DNA from: JAGLON01 sp041394985
GTDB lineage: Bacteria > Zixibacteria > MSB-5A5 > GN15 > JAAZOE01
NCBI GenBank assembly: GCA_041394985.1
Contig: JAWLBI010000001.1
Location: 2,666,001 to 2,730,000 of the forward strand
DNA length: 64,000 bases
Direction of reading: 5' to 3'
A model generated the notes under the pieces. That model was given only the letters and a program-made list of their open reading frames with translations, did not search any database and was not told where the DNA came from. Shown here piece after piece: positions 10,085 through 18,451 of this stretch (its first letter is position 1; each line of letters opens with the position of its first letter). The position numbers and the translations under genes were made by a program.

Positions 10085-13000
10085 ATGACGAGTGGAAGAA
10101 TGTCACATATGTTCATCCTCACCCTCATTTTGGTGTTCGGACTGAGCGTGATGGCAATGGCAGCGGATGAGAAGCCCGATTATATCGATAAGGCCGTCTC
10201 CCCCAATGTCGTCGCGCCTGAACATGTGGAAAGCACAGTACCTTTAGTGGGCGAACCGAATGAAGAACCCGCTACTGATCCTGATGAAGAAGCGGAAGCG
10301 ATTCGTCTGGAAGAGGAAGCAAGTCAGCCGCAAGAGGTTGGCAATTCCCTCCTGACTAATCCCGCCTATCAGGGTGGACAGCCCCAAGATGAGCCGAATG
10401 TTGTTCCCGACCCGACTCCGGGTGAAATCGCGGAACACATTGCTGCGGCGAGAATTTATGAAGACCTCACAGTTTCTCGCAATGGCTTGAAAGCTCTTTC
10501 AATGGGCCATCCCACAATTACCAGAAGCCCCGCAACAGAATATCTGTACGAGGACTTCGGCACCGATACGACCGCTCCGTTCCCTCCGACCGGATGGTCA
10601 GAAATCAATACCGATCCCGGCTACGGCTGGTTCCTCGGTACCTGGAATGGCGGCGGCACCCAGTGTGCGTTGGTCACCTGGCATGCTGCTACGTACATTC
10701 AGGACGAATGGCTGATTACGCCTGACGTCGATGTTACGGCCGCCTCCAGCGAATTGAAACTCGAATTCTGGAGCTTCCAGGGCTATGAATACCCGCACGA
10801 CTTTAAGGTCTATATTTCGACGAACAGCGGCGGCGATTGGACGGAGATTTTCGATTCCTACGGAACCGGTTATCCGGATTTCGAATGGTATCTGGTCACC
10901 GTCGATCTGAGCACCTATGCCGGATCCGGCAATATCATGATTGCCTTCCAGTATTATGGTGAAGACGCAGACTTGTTCGGTATCGACGACGTCTCGATCA
11001 ATGATGACGCGGCCGCCGTCGGTCGTTGCTGCACGGGCGATCCGACTGCCCCGACCTGCGACGACAATATGACCTATGCCGATTGCGATGCTCTCGGTGG
11101 TGCCTGGGCCGAAGGCCTGAATTGCACCGACGATCCGTGCCCGGTTTCGAATCCGCCGGAAAACGACAATTGCGCCGATGCAACCGCTATCGGCGATGTC
11201 ACCGATCTGGCCTGGTCGACGACCGAAGCGACGCTTGACGGCGCGGATGACTTTATCTATTCACCGGACATCTGGTATTGCTACACCGCCAGCTGCACCG
11301 GCGAAGCCACTGCCAGCCTGTGCGGTACCACCTGGGATACCCGTATACAGGTTTATGACGGCTGCACCTGCGACCCCATCGGCACTATGCTTGGTGAAGA
11401 CGATGATGGTTGCCCGGGCACCGTTGGCGCGTCCACGGCTTCTACGCTGAACTTCCCGGTTGTCGCCGGTAACTCCTACCTGATTCGCGTCGGTGGTTAC
11501 CAGACGAATGTCGGCGAAGGCGTATTAACCGTTTTCTGCACCGATATGTCACAGGGTGCCTGCTGCTATGGCGATGGAACCTGCAGCAGCCCGATGACCG
11601 AAGAAGACTGCACGACGAGCGGCGGCGCCAGCTGGGTTGCCGGTGCTGACTGTGCCGACGAGCCGTGTCCGACGGCCGGTGATAACTGCGAAAATCCGAT
11701 CGCTCTCACCCTGCCGGCCGACATGCCGTATGCCGATAATAACTACACCTGTGGCCGTGTCGATGATTATGACGCGACAGGTCTCGGTTATTATGACGGC
11801 GGCGAAGACATCATTTATGAAGTCACCGTCACCGAAGCCGTCATGGTCAATATCACTCTGGATCCGTATACCACGACATATACCGGTATTTCCATTGCCG
11901 CACTGTGTCCGGATGATCAGACGTCGATTATCGATTATTCGACGAATTCCGGCGCCGGCGTGCACGGCATGACCGATGTCGTACTCGATCCGGGTATGTA
12001 TTATATCATGGTCGATACCTGGCCGTCTCCGGATTGTATTCCCAACTTCGATCTGACGATTGAAGATGCCGGTTTACCGCCGGTCGCTCGTTGTTGTTAC
12101 AACGATCCGGTCGAGTGCGCCGATGTCACCGAAGCCGAATGTACGACCCTCGGTGGTACCTGGACTTTGGGCATGAACTGCACCGACAATCCGTGTCCGA
12201 CGGGTGGGCTTGAGAACGACGATTGTGCCGACGCTATCGACATTACCGGTACCTATCCGGTCACCGTCGACGGCACCACTGTTGGCGCTACCCAGGATTG
12301 CCCGGATGCGTTCGATAACTGGAGCGGCGTATGGTACAAATTCGATTTGCCGTACGCGTCCAACGACGTCTATATCGACTTCTGCAACACCCCGACAGAA
12401 ATGTCGAGCATTTCCGCTACTCTGATGATCGACTGCGCCTGCGATACGACGACGATGATTTACTTCGACGGCGGCGAGTTCTCAGATTGCGGTGATGGCT
12501 ATGATACACCCAGATTCTACTTCTTACAGGTTCCGGGTCCGGCCACCGTGTATTACGTCGTGGCTGCCGATGCCGCGAAGTCCGATGACATGGACTTCCA
12601 CTTCTCAGTCGACGTTCAGGAATACACCCTGCCGTCCGGTCGCTGCTGCTATGGCGATCCGCTGGCACCGTCCTGCGACGAAGTGACTGAGCCGGAGTGC
12701 GATGCTCTGTCCGGTACCTGGGCTGAAGGTTTGAACTGTACCGATAATCCTTGTCCGATTGCCGGACCTGGTGATGACTGCTCCGATCCGCTGACCGACA
12801 TTAAGTTCCCGTCGGATCTGCCGTGGAGCGACATTGGCCAAACCACTTGCGGTCATGGTGACTTCTATGCCGCGGCCGACATGTGCTACACCTACGGTTA
12901 TGGTGGTGGTGAAGATCTCGTCTACGAATTCGAAGTCGACGAAGAAATCACGATTACCGCGACCATGGACCCGCACGGTGAAGGCTGGTGGTTTGTCCAG

Positions 13001-16000
13001 ATCAGCGACGTCTGCGTCCCGGCTGCCGGAGAATGCTTGTTCTACTTCCGCAGCACCGCCGGTGATCCGCTGACGTCTGACCCGGTCACTCTCGCACCGG
13101 GAACGTACTATGCTATCGTCGATACCTGGCCGTCACCTGCCTGTTTGGCTAACTTCGATCTGACCATTCAGATTGCTGTCCCGCCGAACGGTCGTTGCTG
13201 CTATGGCGATCCGTTTGCTCCGTCTTGTATGGACACCACGGAATCCTATTGCGGTACCCTCGGTGGCACCTGGAATGGCGATTACAACTGCACCGATAAC
13301 CCGTGCGCGCCGGTTACTTCCGGTAACGATTGTACGGATCCGTATTCGGTGAAGATTCCTGATGACCTGCCGTTCGTCAACCTTAACTACACCTGCGATC
13401 GCGGCAATAACTATCAGGAAACCTGCCTTGGTTATTATGACGGCGGCGAAGACATGATTTATGAACTTGATGTCGACGGCTCCGTTGTTCTTGATATTTC
13501 GATGGATCCGCATGGCACCACCTGGGCCGGCATTGCAATCTTTGATGCGTGCCCGGATGTTGCGACGGATTGTATCGCTTATGCTACCGGTTCCAGCGCA
13601 GATCCCAAGGTTTTGGAAGATGTTGCTCTGACGACCGGTCTGTATTACATCATGGTCGACACGTATCCGTCACCTGATTGTATACCTGAATTCGAATTGA
13701 CTATCGTCGCGTCCGGTTATGTCAATGGTCGCTGCTGCTATGGCGATCCGATGGCTCCGAGCTGCGCAGACGAATATGAAATCGACTGTATGGGTCGCCC
13801 GGATTGGCTGTCATTCGACGCCGGCTTGAACTGCACGGATAATCCGTGTCAGCCGTTGCCTGACAATGACGACTGCGCCGATGTGACTCCGATTACGCTC
13901 GCGAGCGGTGTCCCGCAGACGGTAACCGGCGACAACACGAACGCCACCGGCGATTGTGATGATCTGTCACCGGCCACCGAAGCCTGGGAAGCCTTCACGA
14001 TCGACACCACGATGAACGTGACCATCGATTATTGCGGCACCTCGCCGGCATTCGAACTGGTCTACATCGTCCTGTACGATCAGTGCCCGTGCGACGTCGA
14101 CGGCAAGATATTTGCCACGTCGACCGACTGGGATGCTTGCGGCGACGGCAACATTACGATGTTCTTCGAGCGCCTGGCCCCTGGCACGTACTACCTGCCT
14201 GTCCTGGCCATGCACCCGGATTACCCGGATGATTACTATGAAGGCCCGTACCAAATTACCTTCAGTGGTATTGCGGTAGAGCCGGATTATTGCTCCGGTT
14301 CGGGCGGTTGCGACGAGTACATCTCGAACGTTACCGTTTCCGATATCGACAATTCATCCGATTGCTCGGGTTATGCGGATTACACCAGCATCATCGGTGC
14401 GATGCCGTTTGGCGCGAGCCTGCCGATTACGGTTACCAACGGTAATCCGTATTCATCGGATCAGTGCGCTGTCTGGATCGACTGGAACCAGGATCTTGAC
14501 TTTGAAGATGCCGGCGAAGAATTCTTCCTCGGCACGGGCGAAGGTCCGTACACCGGTACGATCACAGTTCCTGTGACTGCGACCGCCGGTTACACGCGCA
14601 TGCGTGTCCGCATTAACTACAATGCGGCCCCGCCGATGTGCGGCGCTACGACCTATGGTGAAGTCGAAGACTACACCGTGAACGTCGGTGGCGAGCAGTC
14701 GACGCTGACCATTGACCCGACTTCAATCGACTTCGGTACGGTTATTGCGGGTTCTGCCGGCAATACGACATTGACGCTTGGCGCCGATGGCGAAGCCAAT
14801 ATCATGTTCTCGACTGAAGTCAGCTATCTCGAGAAGAAAGCCAGCGTGGGCGGCGGTTCCGCCGATCCGACGCTGAAAGCCAGTCCGTTCCAGGGTAGCG
14901 GCCATGCTCCGGCCGGAGAGAAAGACGCTATGTCGATCTTCTTCGAAGGCTTCGAGGGTGGCGCGGTCCCGCCGACCGGATGGACGACAGTTGTCGCCAA
15001 CCCGTACACATGGGAAGTTGACGACTACAATCCGTACGAAGGCACGTACAACGCGACCTGCTTGTACGACGAAACGTATTCCGGCACGCAGGATGAGTGG
15101 CTGGTCTCCCCGACCATCGACTTGTCCGGCGGTACCTATGCGTTAGACTTCTGGTGGAATGGCAGCTATTACTGGTCAGTCGACCCGTACGATAACTGTG
15201 AACTCGAAGTTTGGATTTCTACCGATGACGGCGCTTCCTGGCTGGTCCAGCTCTGGGGCGAAGACGACTTCGGTGAATTCACGAACTGGGAGTGGAATAA
15301 CACGGTTATCGATCTGAGCGCATTCGCCGGTCAGTCCACGGTGAAGTTCGGATTCCGCTACTTCGGTTACGACGGTGCTCAATTGAGCTTCGACGCCGTT
15401 GACATCTATGAGTTCACGCCTCCGCTGAACTGGCTGAGCGTCACGCCGAACACCGGTACCGTACCCGGTAACGGCACCCTGCCGCTCACGGTCGGTTACA
15501 ACATGGCCGGACTCGAAGACGGCGTATACAACGCTGAAATCATCATAACGCACACCGGCGCCGGCAAGGCGACCGATGTCGTTCCGGTTACCATTACCGT
15601 TGGCGCTATTGAAACCGCCGATATGACACCGGATCCGATGCTCGCGCTGTATGCCTTCGCGATCGACCCGATGATCGGTACTGCCTTCGTCGAAAACGAA
15701 GACCTGCCGACCGGTTACACAACGGCTGATATCAATACCGGTACCGTCACGATTAACGGTATGACTCCGTTGACGACAGTATTGAATGGTGATGTCCTAG
15801 AAATAACCTTCAGTGTTGCCGACTTTATCGGCACCTATCCGCTGATGTGGGATGTCACAATGAATCCGTATACAGTCGATGGTTCCTTCACCGATGCCAC
15901 CGCCTTCTCACTCGGCTATGAAATCGAGTGCGTCGGTCACCGCTCCGGTGATGCCAACCTCGACGGCAGTGCCAATATCGGTGATGCTGTATTCCTGATT

Positions 16001-16138
16001 CAGCACATCTTCAAGAATGGTCCTGCCCCGCGTGTCGTAGAGACCGCGAACTGTAACTGCGACGGCAGCCTCAACATCGCCGACGTCGTTACGCTGGTCA
16101 ATTACATCTTCCGCGGCGGAGACATCTGCCACGAATAG
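10085..16138 (+). CDS. Giant secreted protein with six Cys-rich repeats, GEVED domain and dockerin pair
   Basis: A 2017-aa exported, probably adhesive or structural surface protein. ATG start after AGAGAGG; signal peptide ending near 'AMAA' (about 27). A Glu/Pro-rich linker (about 30-150) leads to a jelly-roll module ('PPTGWSEINTDPG...DEWLITPDVDV'). Six copies of a roughly 40-residue Cys-rich unit follow, typically G-R-C-C-Y-G-D-P-x-A-P-S-C...GGTW..GLNCTDNPCP, near nt 11023, 11557, 12087, 12639, 13189 and 13729. Units alternate with 130-150-residue beta domains resembling pre-peptidase C-terminal domains ('GGEDxIYE', 'YYIMVDTxPSPDC'). A GEVED domain (nt about 14285-14690), a second jelly-roll and a dockerin pair end it. 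No catalytic motif is seen. The regular Cys spacing suggests one disulfide-bonded knot per repeat. Confidence 0.88.
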   Translation: MTSGRMSHMFILTLILVFGLSVMAMAADEKPDYIDKAVSPNVVAPEHVESTVPLVGEPNEEPATDPDEEAEAIRLEEEASQPQEVGNSLLTNPAYQGGQPQDEPNVVPDPTPGEIAEHIAAARIYEDLTVSRNGLKALSMGHPTITRSPATEYLYEDFGTDTTAPFPPTGWSEINTDPGYGWFLGTWNGGGTQCALVTWHAATYIQDEWLITPDVDVTAASSELKLEFWSFQGYEYPHDFKVYISTNSGGDWTEIFDSYGTGYPDFEWYLVTVDLSTYAGSGNIMIAFQYYGEDADLFGIDDVSINDDAAAVGRCCTGDPTAPTCDDNMTYADCDALGGAWAEGLNCTDDPCPVSNPPENDNCADATAIGDVTDLAWSTTEATLDGADDFIYSPDIWYCYTASCTGEATASLCGTTWDTRIQVYDGCTCDPIGTMLGEDDDGCPGTVGASTASTLNFPVVAGNSYLIRVGGYQTNVGEGVLTVFCTDMSQGACCYGDGTCSSPMTEEDCTTSGGASWVAGADCADEPCPTAGDNCENPIALTLPADMPYADNNYTCGRVDDYDATGLGYYDGGEDIIYEVTVTEAVMVNITLDPYTTTYTGISIAALCPDDQTSIIDYSTNSGAGVHGMTDVVLDPGMYYIMVDTWPSPDCIPNFDLTIEDAGLPPVARCCYNDPVECADVTEAECTTLGGTWTLGMNCTDNPCPTGGLENDDCADAIDITGTYPVTVDGTTVGATQDCPDAFDNWSGVWYKFDLPYASNDVYIDFCNTPTEMSSISATLMIDCACDTTTMIYFDGGEFSDCGDGYDTPRFYFLQVPGPATVYYVVAADAAKSDDMDFHFSVDVQEYTLPSGRCCYGDPLAPSCDEVTEPECDALSGTWAEGLNCTDNPCPIAGPGDDCSDPLTDIKFPSDLPWSDIGQTTCGHGDFYAAADMCYTYGYGGGEDLVYEFEVDEEITITATMDPHGEGWWFVQISDVCVPAAGECLFYFRSTAGDPLTSDPVTLAPGTYYAIVDTWPSPACLANFDLTIQIAVPPNGRCCYGDPFAPSCMDTTESYCGTLGGTWNGDYNCTDNPCAPVTSGNDCTDPYSVKIPDDLPFVNLNYTCDRGNNYQETCLGYYDGGEDMIYELDVDGSVVLDISMDPHGTTWAGIAIFDACPDVATDCIAYATGSSADPKVLEDVALTTGLYYIMVDTYPSPDCIPEFELTIVASGYVNGRCCYGDPMAPSCADEYEIDCMGRPDWLSFDAGLNCTDNPCQPLPDNDDCADVTPITLASGVPQTVTGDNTNATGDCDDLSPATEAWEAFTIDTTMNVTIDYCGTSPAFELVYIVLYDQCPCDVDGKIFATSTDWDACGDGNITMFFERLAPGTYYLPVLAMHPDYPDDYYEGPYQITFSGIAVEPDYCSGSGGCDEYISNVTVSDIDNSSDCSGYADYTSIIGAMPFGASLPITVTNGNPYSSDQCAVWIDWNQDLDFEDAGEEFFLGTGEGPYTGTITVPVTATAGYTRMRVRINYNAAPPMCGATTYGEVEDYTVNVGGEQSTLTIDPTSIDFGTVIAGSAGNTTLTLGADGEANIMFSTEVSYLEKKASVGGGSADPTLKASPFQGSGHAPAGEKDAMSIFFEGFEGGAVPPTGWTTVVANPYTWEVDDYNPYEGTYNATCLYDETYSGTQDEWLVSPTIDLSGGTYALDFWWNGSYYWSVDPYDNCELEVWISTDDGASWLVQLWGEDDFGEFTNWEWNNTVIDLSAFAGQSTVKFGFRYFGYDGAQLSFDAVDIYEFTPPLNWLSVTPNTGTVPGNGTLPLTVGYNMAGLEDGVYNAEIIITHTGAGKATDVVPVTITVGAIETADMTPDPMLALYAFAIDPMIGTAFVENEDLPTGYTTADINTGTVTINGMTPLTTVLNGDVLEITFSVADFIGTYPLMWDVTMNPYTVDGSFTDATAFSLGYEIECVGHRSGDANLDGSANIGDAVFLIQHIFKNGPAPRVVETANCNCDGSLNIADVVTLVNYIFRGGDICHE

Positions 16139-16162
16139 TCCGTAATTGATCGGATCAGAAAT

Positions 16163-16198
16163 AAAAAAAAGGCCCCGTTTTACCGGGGCCTTTTTTTA
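16163..16198. terminator. Bidirectional terminator between the Cys-rich giant and the RIS gene
   Basis: AAAAAAAA-GGCCCCG-TTTTAC-CGGGGCC-TTTTTTT sits between two convergent genes. With A and T runs on both sides it can serve both strands. Confidence 0.9.
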
Positions 16199-16207
16199 TC
16201 CATTCTG

Positions 16208-16708
16208 TCACCTGGATGATAAATAGTACTCGAGGTACTTCTTCCCCTTATCGGTCAGATCATAATACGTGTGATTCCGATGTTTGATCCATTTCCCGGG
16301 GACGATATTCTTGCGGTACTGAATAATCTTCGGCGAGACACGCTCGATTAGAGCACAATCACGAAGTTTAGTATGGGTATCGTACACATCCTGTTTGCCG
16401 GCGTGTAACACGGCGGCCACCTTGTTCGAATAATCGACTCCATACTCGGCATGATGAATAAGCACCGCGAAATCGAATTCGCTCAGGGAGGCATAATCAT
16501 CGCCGGGTGTAAAATCCTCATCGGCGAGGATGTCATTCCATGACAATTCAACGAGACGTGAAGAATCCGTTTTATTCAAATTGGTGCAGTCGTGCCTGTG
16601 GACCTTAATGATATTAGTATGGCTGTAATAGCCAATGATCGTATCATCCATCGTCGGATGACAACAATTGGCGATCGTATAATCATCTTTAACCCTGATA
16701 TGTGCCAT
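16208..16708 (-). CDS. Stand-alone RelA/SpoT-type zinc-finger (RIS) domain fused to a winged-helix-like C-terminus
   Basis: A 166-aa protein. Residues 10-60 match the zinc-finger/RIS segment of long RelA-SpoT enzymes ('ANCCHPTMDDTIIGY...KVHRHDC'). The four zinc ligands C15, C16, H37 and C41 have the same spacing as C612, C613, H634 and C638 of E. coli RelA. In long RSH proteins this segment helps bind the ribosome or control the enzyme. Here the hydrolase, synthetase and TGS parts are all absent. Residues 75-166 look like a winged helix of the DUF2250 or ArsR sort, ending 'YYDLTDKGKKYLEYYLSS'. It lies 42 bp downstream of glutamine synthetase on the same strand, behind a terminator whose U tract abuts the ATG, and has no Shine-Dalgarno site. 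A nutrient-sensing or ribosome-linked regulator is an inference. Confidence 0.8.
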   Translation of the reverse strand: MAHIRVKDDYTIANCCHPTMDDTIIGYYSHTNIIKVHRHDCTNLNKTDSSRLVELSWNDILADEDFTPGDDYASLSEFDFAVLIHHAEYGVDYSNKVAAVLHAGKQDVYDTHTKLRDCALIERVSPKIIQYRKNIVPGKWIKHRNHTYYDLTDKGKKYLEYYLSSR

Positions 16709-16743
16709 AAAAAAAGGCCGCCGAATGGAGTATTTCGGCGGCT
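16709..16743 (-). terminator. Terminator/attenuator-like hairpin between glutamine synthetase and the RIS gene
   Basis: Read on the - strand, GCCGCCGAA-ATACTCCA-TTCGGCGGC is followed by TTTTTTT. The start codon of the RIS gene is the very next base, so the hairpin takes up the place of the ribosome site. Confidence 0.8.
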
Positions 16744-16750
16744 GTCATGT

Positions 16751-18163
16751 TTAGATATTGTAGTACATTTCGAATTCGTACGGCGTAGGGCGAATCCGAA
16801 TCTGCGAAACCTCTTTGCGTTTCAGGTTGATCCAGTTTTCAATCAGATCCTCGGTGAAGACACCACCCTGCAGAAGGTATTCGAAATCGCTTTCGAGCCC
16901 GTTGAGCGCCTTGGTCAGAGATGTCGGCAACTGATGGATTTCGGCGAATTCCTCGGGAGGTATTTCGTCGAGATTCTTATCCAGCGGGAGTCCCGGATCG
17001 ATCTTGTTTTTAATCCCGTCGATGCCGGCCATCAGCATAGCCGAATAGGCCAGGTATGGATTCATCGTACCATCGGGAGGACGAAATTCGAAACGCATCA
17101 TTTTCGGATCGCGCTGATAGCCCGGAATTCGGATACAGGCGGTGCGATTTCCGACCGAATATGTACCCGCGACCGGCGCTTCGAAACCGGGTACGAGGCG
17201 CTTATATGAATTCGTCGATGGATTACTGAAGGCCAAAATAGAATCCACATGTTTCAGGACGCCGCCGATATACCAGAGTCCGATTTGCGAGAAGTTGGCA
17301 ATCCCGTTCTTTTCATAAAAAATGGAGCCGCTATCGTTCGATAAAAACTGGTGAACATGCAATCCGGAACCGGGTTCGTTGAACAGCGGCTTCGGCATAA
17401 ATGTCGCCGACTTGTTCATACGGAAGCACTGGTTTTTCACGACGTATTTGACGAGCATCGACTGGTCGGCCATTGTCAGCAGCGGAGAGAATCGAGTTTC
17501 GATTTCATGCTGACCGCCGCCGCCGACTTCATGGTGATGGTATTTGAGTTTGACGCCGAGGCTGTCAAGCATACTCGTGATTTGCGAGCGGATATTATAG
17601 GTACGATCCATCGGCGGTGCGACATGATATCCCTTTTTATAGGGGATTTTATATCCGAGGCTCTCCTCGTCTTCGGCGGCATTCCATTCGGCCTCCAGAG
17701 AATCGATGTAATAAAATGCGCTGTCGGGCCCCTGGAAAAAATTCACCTTGTCGAAGACATAGAATTCGAACTCCGGACCGACGATCATTTTGGCGCCCTT
17801 GACTGATTTCTGAAGATATGTCTCCGCATCTCGGGCGACGCGCCGCGGGTTCCGAGAATATGGAACCATCTTTTCGCCGACATCATAGATATCGCAAAGG
17901 AATGATATCGTCGGCTGATCGAAAAAGGGATCGATAAAAACGGTTTCGGCATCGGGAAGGGCAATCATATCTCCCCGCTCGATTCGCGAGAATCCGGGGA
18001 GGGAACTTCCGTCGACCCCGACGCCGTCGCTGAAGAGCTGCTTCCCCAACGATGAAATCGGAAGTGTTATATGGTGCCACATACCGGGCAGATCGGGAAA
18101 CTTCAGATCTATATATGCGGCTTTATTATCTCGAGCATATTTCTTAAGTTGTTCCAGAGTCAA
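16751..18163 (-). CDS. glnA: Glutamine synthetase, type I
   Basis: ATP-dependent glutamine synthetase joining ammonia to glutamate in the cytoplasm. A TTG start at 18163 gives 470 aa, the usual length for type I. It is preceded by AAAGGAG with 8-bp spacing and gives MTLEQLKKYA; a longer frame upstream to 18265 has no family support. Visible motifs are 'DGSSLPGF', 'GPEFEFYVFD', the ammonia/glutamate loop 'GGGGQHEIE', 'GSGLHVHQ', the glutamate flap 'NRTACIRIPGY' and 'RFEFRPPDG'. The C-terminus 'PYEFEMYYNI' is the normal type I end. The adenylylation site normally reads KNLYDLPPEE; here it is KNLDEIPPEE, with Asp399 in place of the modified tyrosine, so adenylyltransferase control is unlikely. 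The RIS/zinc-finger gene lies directly downstream. Confidence 0.95.
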   Translation of the reverse strand: MTLEQLKKYARDNKAAYIDLKFPDLPGMWHHITLPISSLGKQLFSDGVGVDGSSLPGFSRIERGDMIALPDAETVFIDPFFDQPTISFLCDIYDVGEKMVPYSRNPRRVARDAETYLQKSVKGAKMIVGPEFEFYVFDKVNFFQGPDSAFYYIDSLEAEWNAAEDEESLGYKIPYKKGYHVAPPMDRTYNIRSQITSMLDSLGVKLKYHHHEVGGGGQHEIETRFSPLLTMADQSMLVKYVVKNQCFRMNKSATFMPKPLFNEPGSGLHVHQFLSNDSGSIFYEKNGIANFSQIGLWYIGGVLKHVDSILAFSNPSTNSYKRLVPGFEAPVAGTYSVGNRTACIRIPGYQRDPKMMRFEFRPPDGTMNPYLAYSAMLMAGIDGIKNKIDPGLPLDKNLDEIPPEEFAEIHQLPTSLTKALNGLESDFEYLLQGGVFTEDLIENWINLKRKEVSQIRIRPTPYEFEMYYNI

Positions 18164-18345
18164 ATCAGGCACTCCTTTCGATGTCAGTACTGTTTTGCCC
18201 TCTAAAGGTAATAGAATCAGGCCGGAAAGCAAGCAAAGTCTTACTTGTAAGAGACGATTTTTCAATGTGTTGGAGCGAATTGGCCGAATCGGCAGGCGGG
18301 CAAAATTTATTCTGATTTATATGAGAATGAGGCCATTATCGGTCG

Positions 18346-18373
18346 TTGACAGATCGTATTAATTTATTATATT
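18346..18373 (+). promoter_or_regulatory. Candidate sigma-70-type promoter for the M4 protease
   Basis: A perfect TTGACA (18346-18351) and TATATT (18368-18373) are 16 bp apart, about 75 bp before the M4 start codon. The divergent gap back to glutamine synthetase (18164-18345) shows no gene. Confidence 0.55.
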
Positions 18374-18451
18374 GTAACAAATTAAGGCACCTAAACACCG
18401 CCTTTGTTACTGCCGAAACACTGCGCAAGAGAATTTTTTATCGGAGGAAGA

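Noticed and set aside
11023..13860. Regular repeats considered as a CRISPR array or transposon repeats
   Set aside because: The repeats are in-frame protein repeats about 540 bp apart and diverge at synonymous and variable positions; there is no short identical repeat with unique spacers.
16592..17209. 205-aa frame on the + strand inside the RIS and glutamine synthetase region
   Set aside because: It is antisense to two well-supported genes and has no family resemblance.
18164..18265. N-terminal extension of glutamine synthetase that looks like a signal peptide
   Set aside because: It precedes a good ribosome site and TTG start that give the standard type I length, and glutamine synthetase is cytoplasmic.
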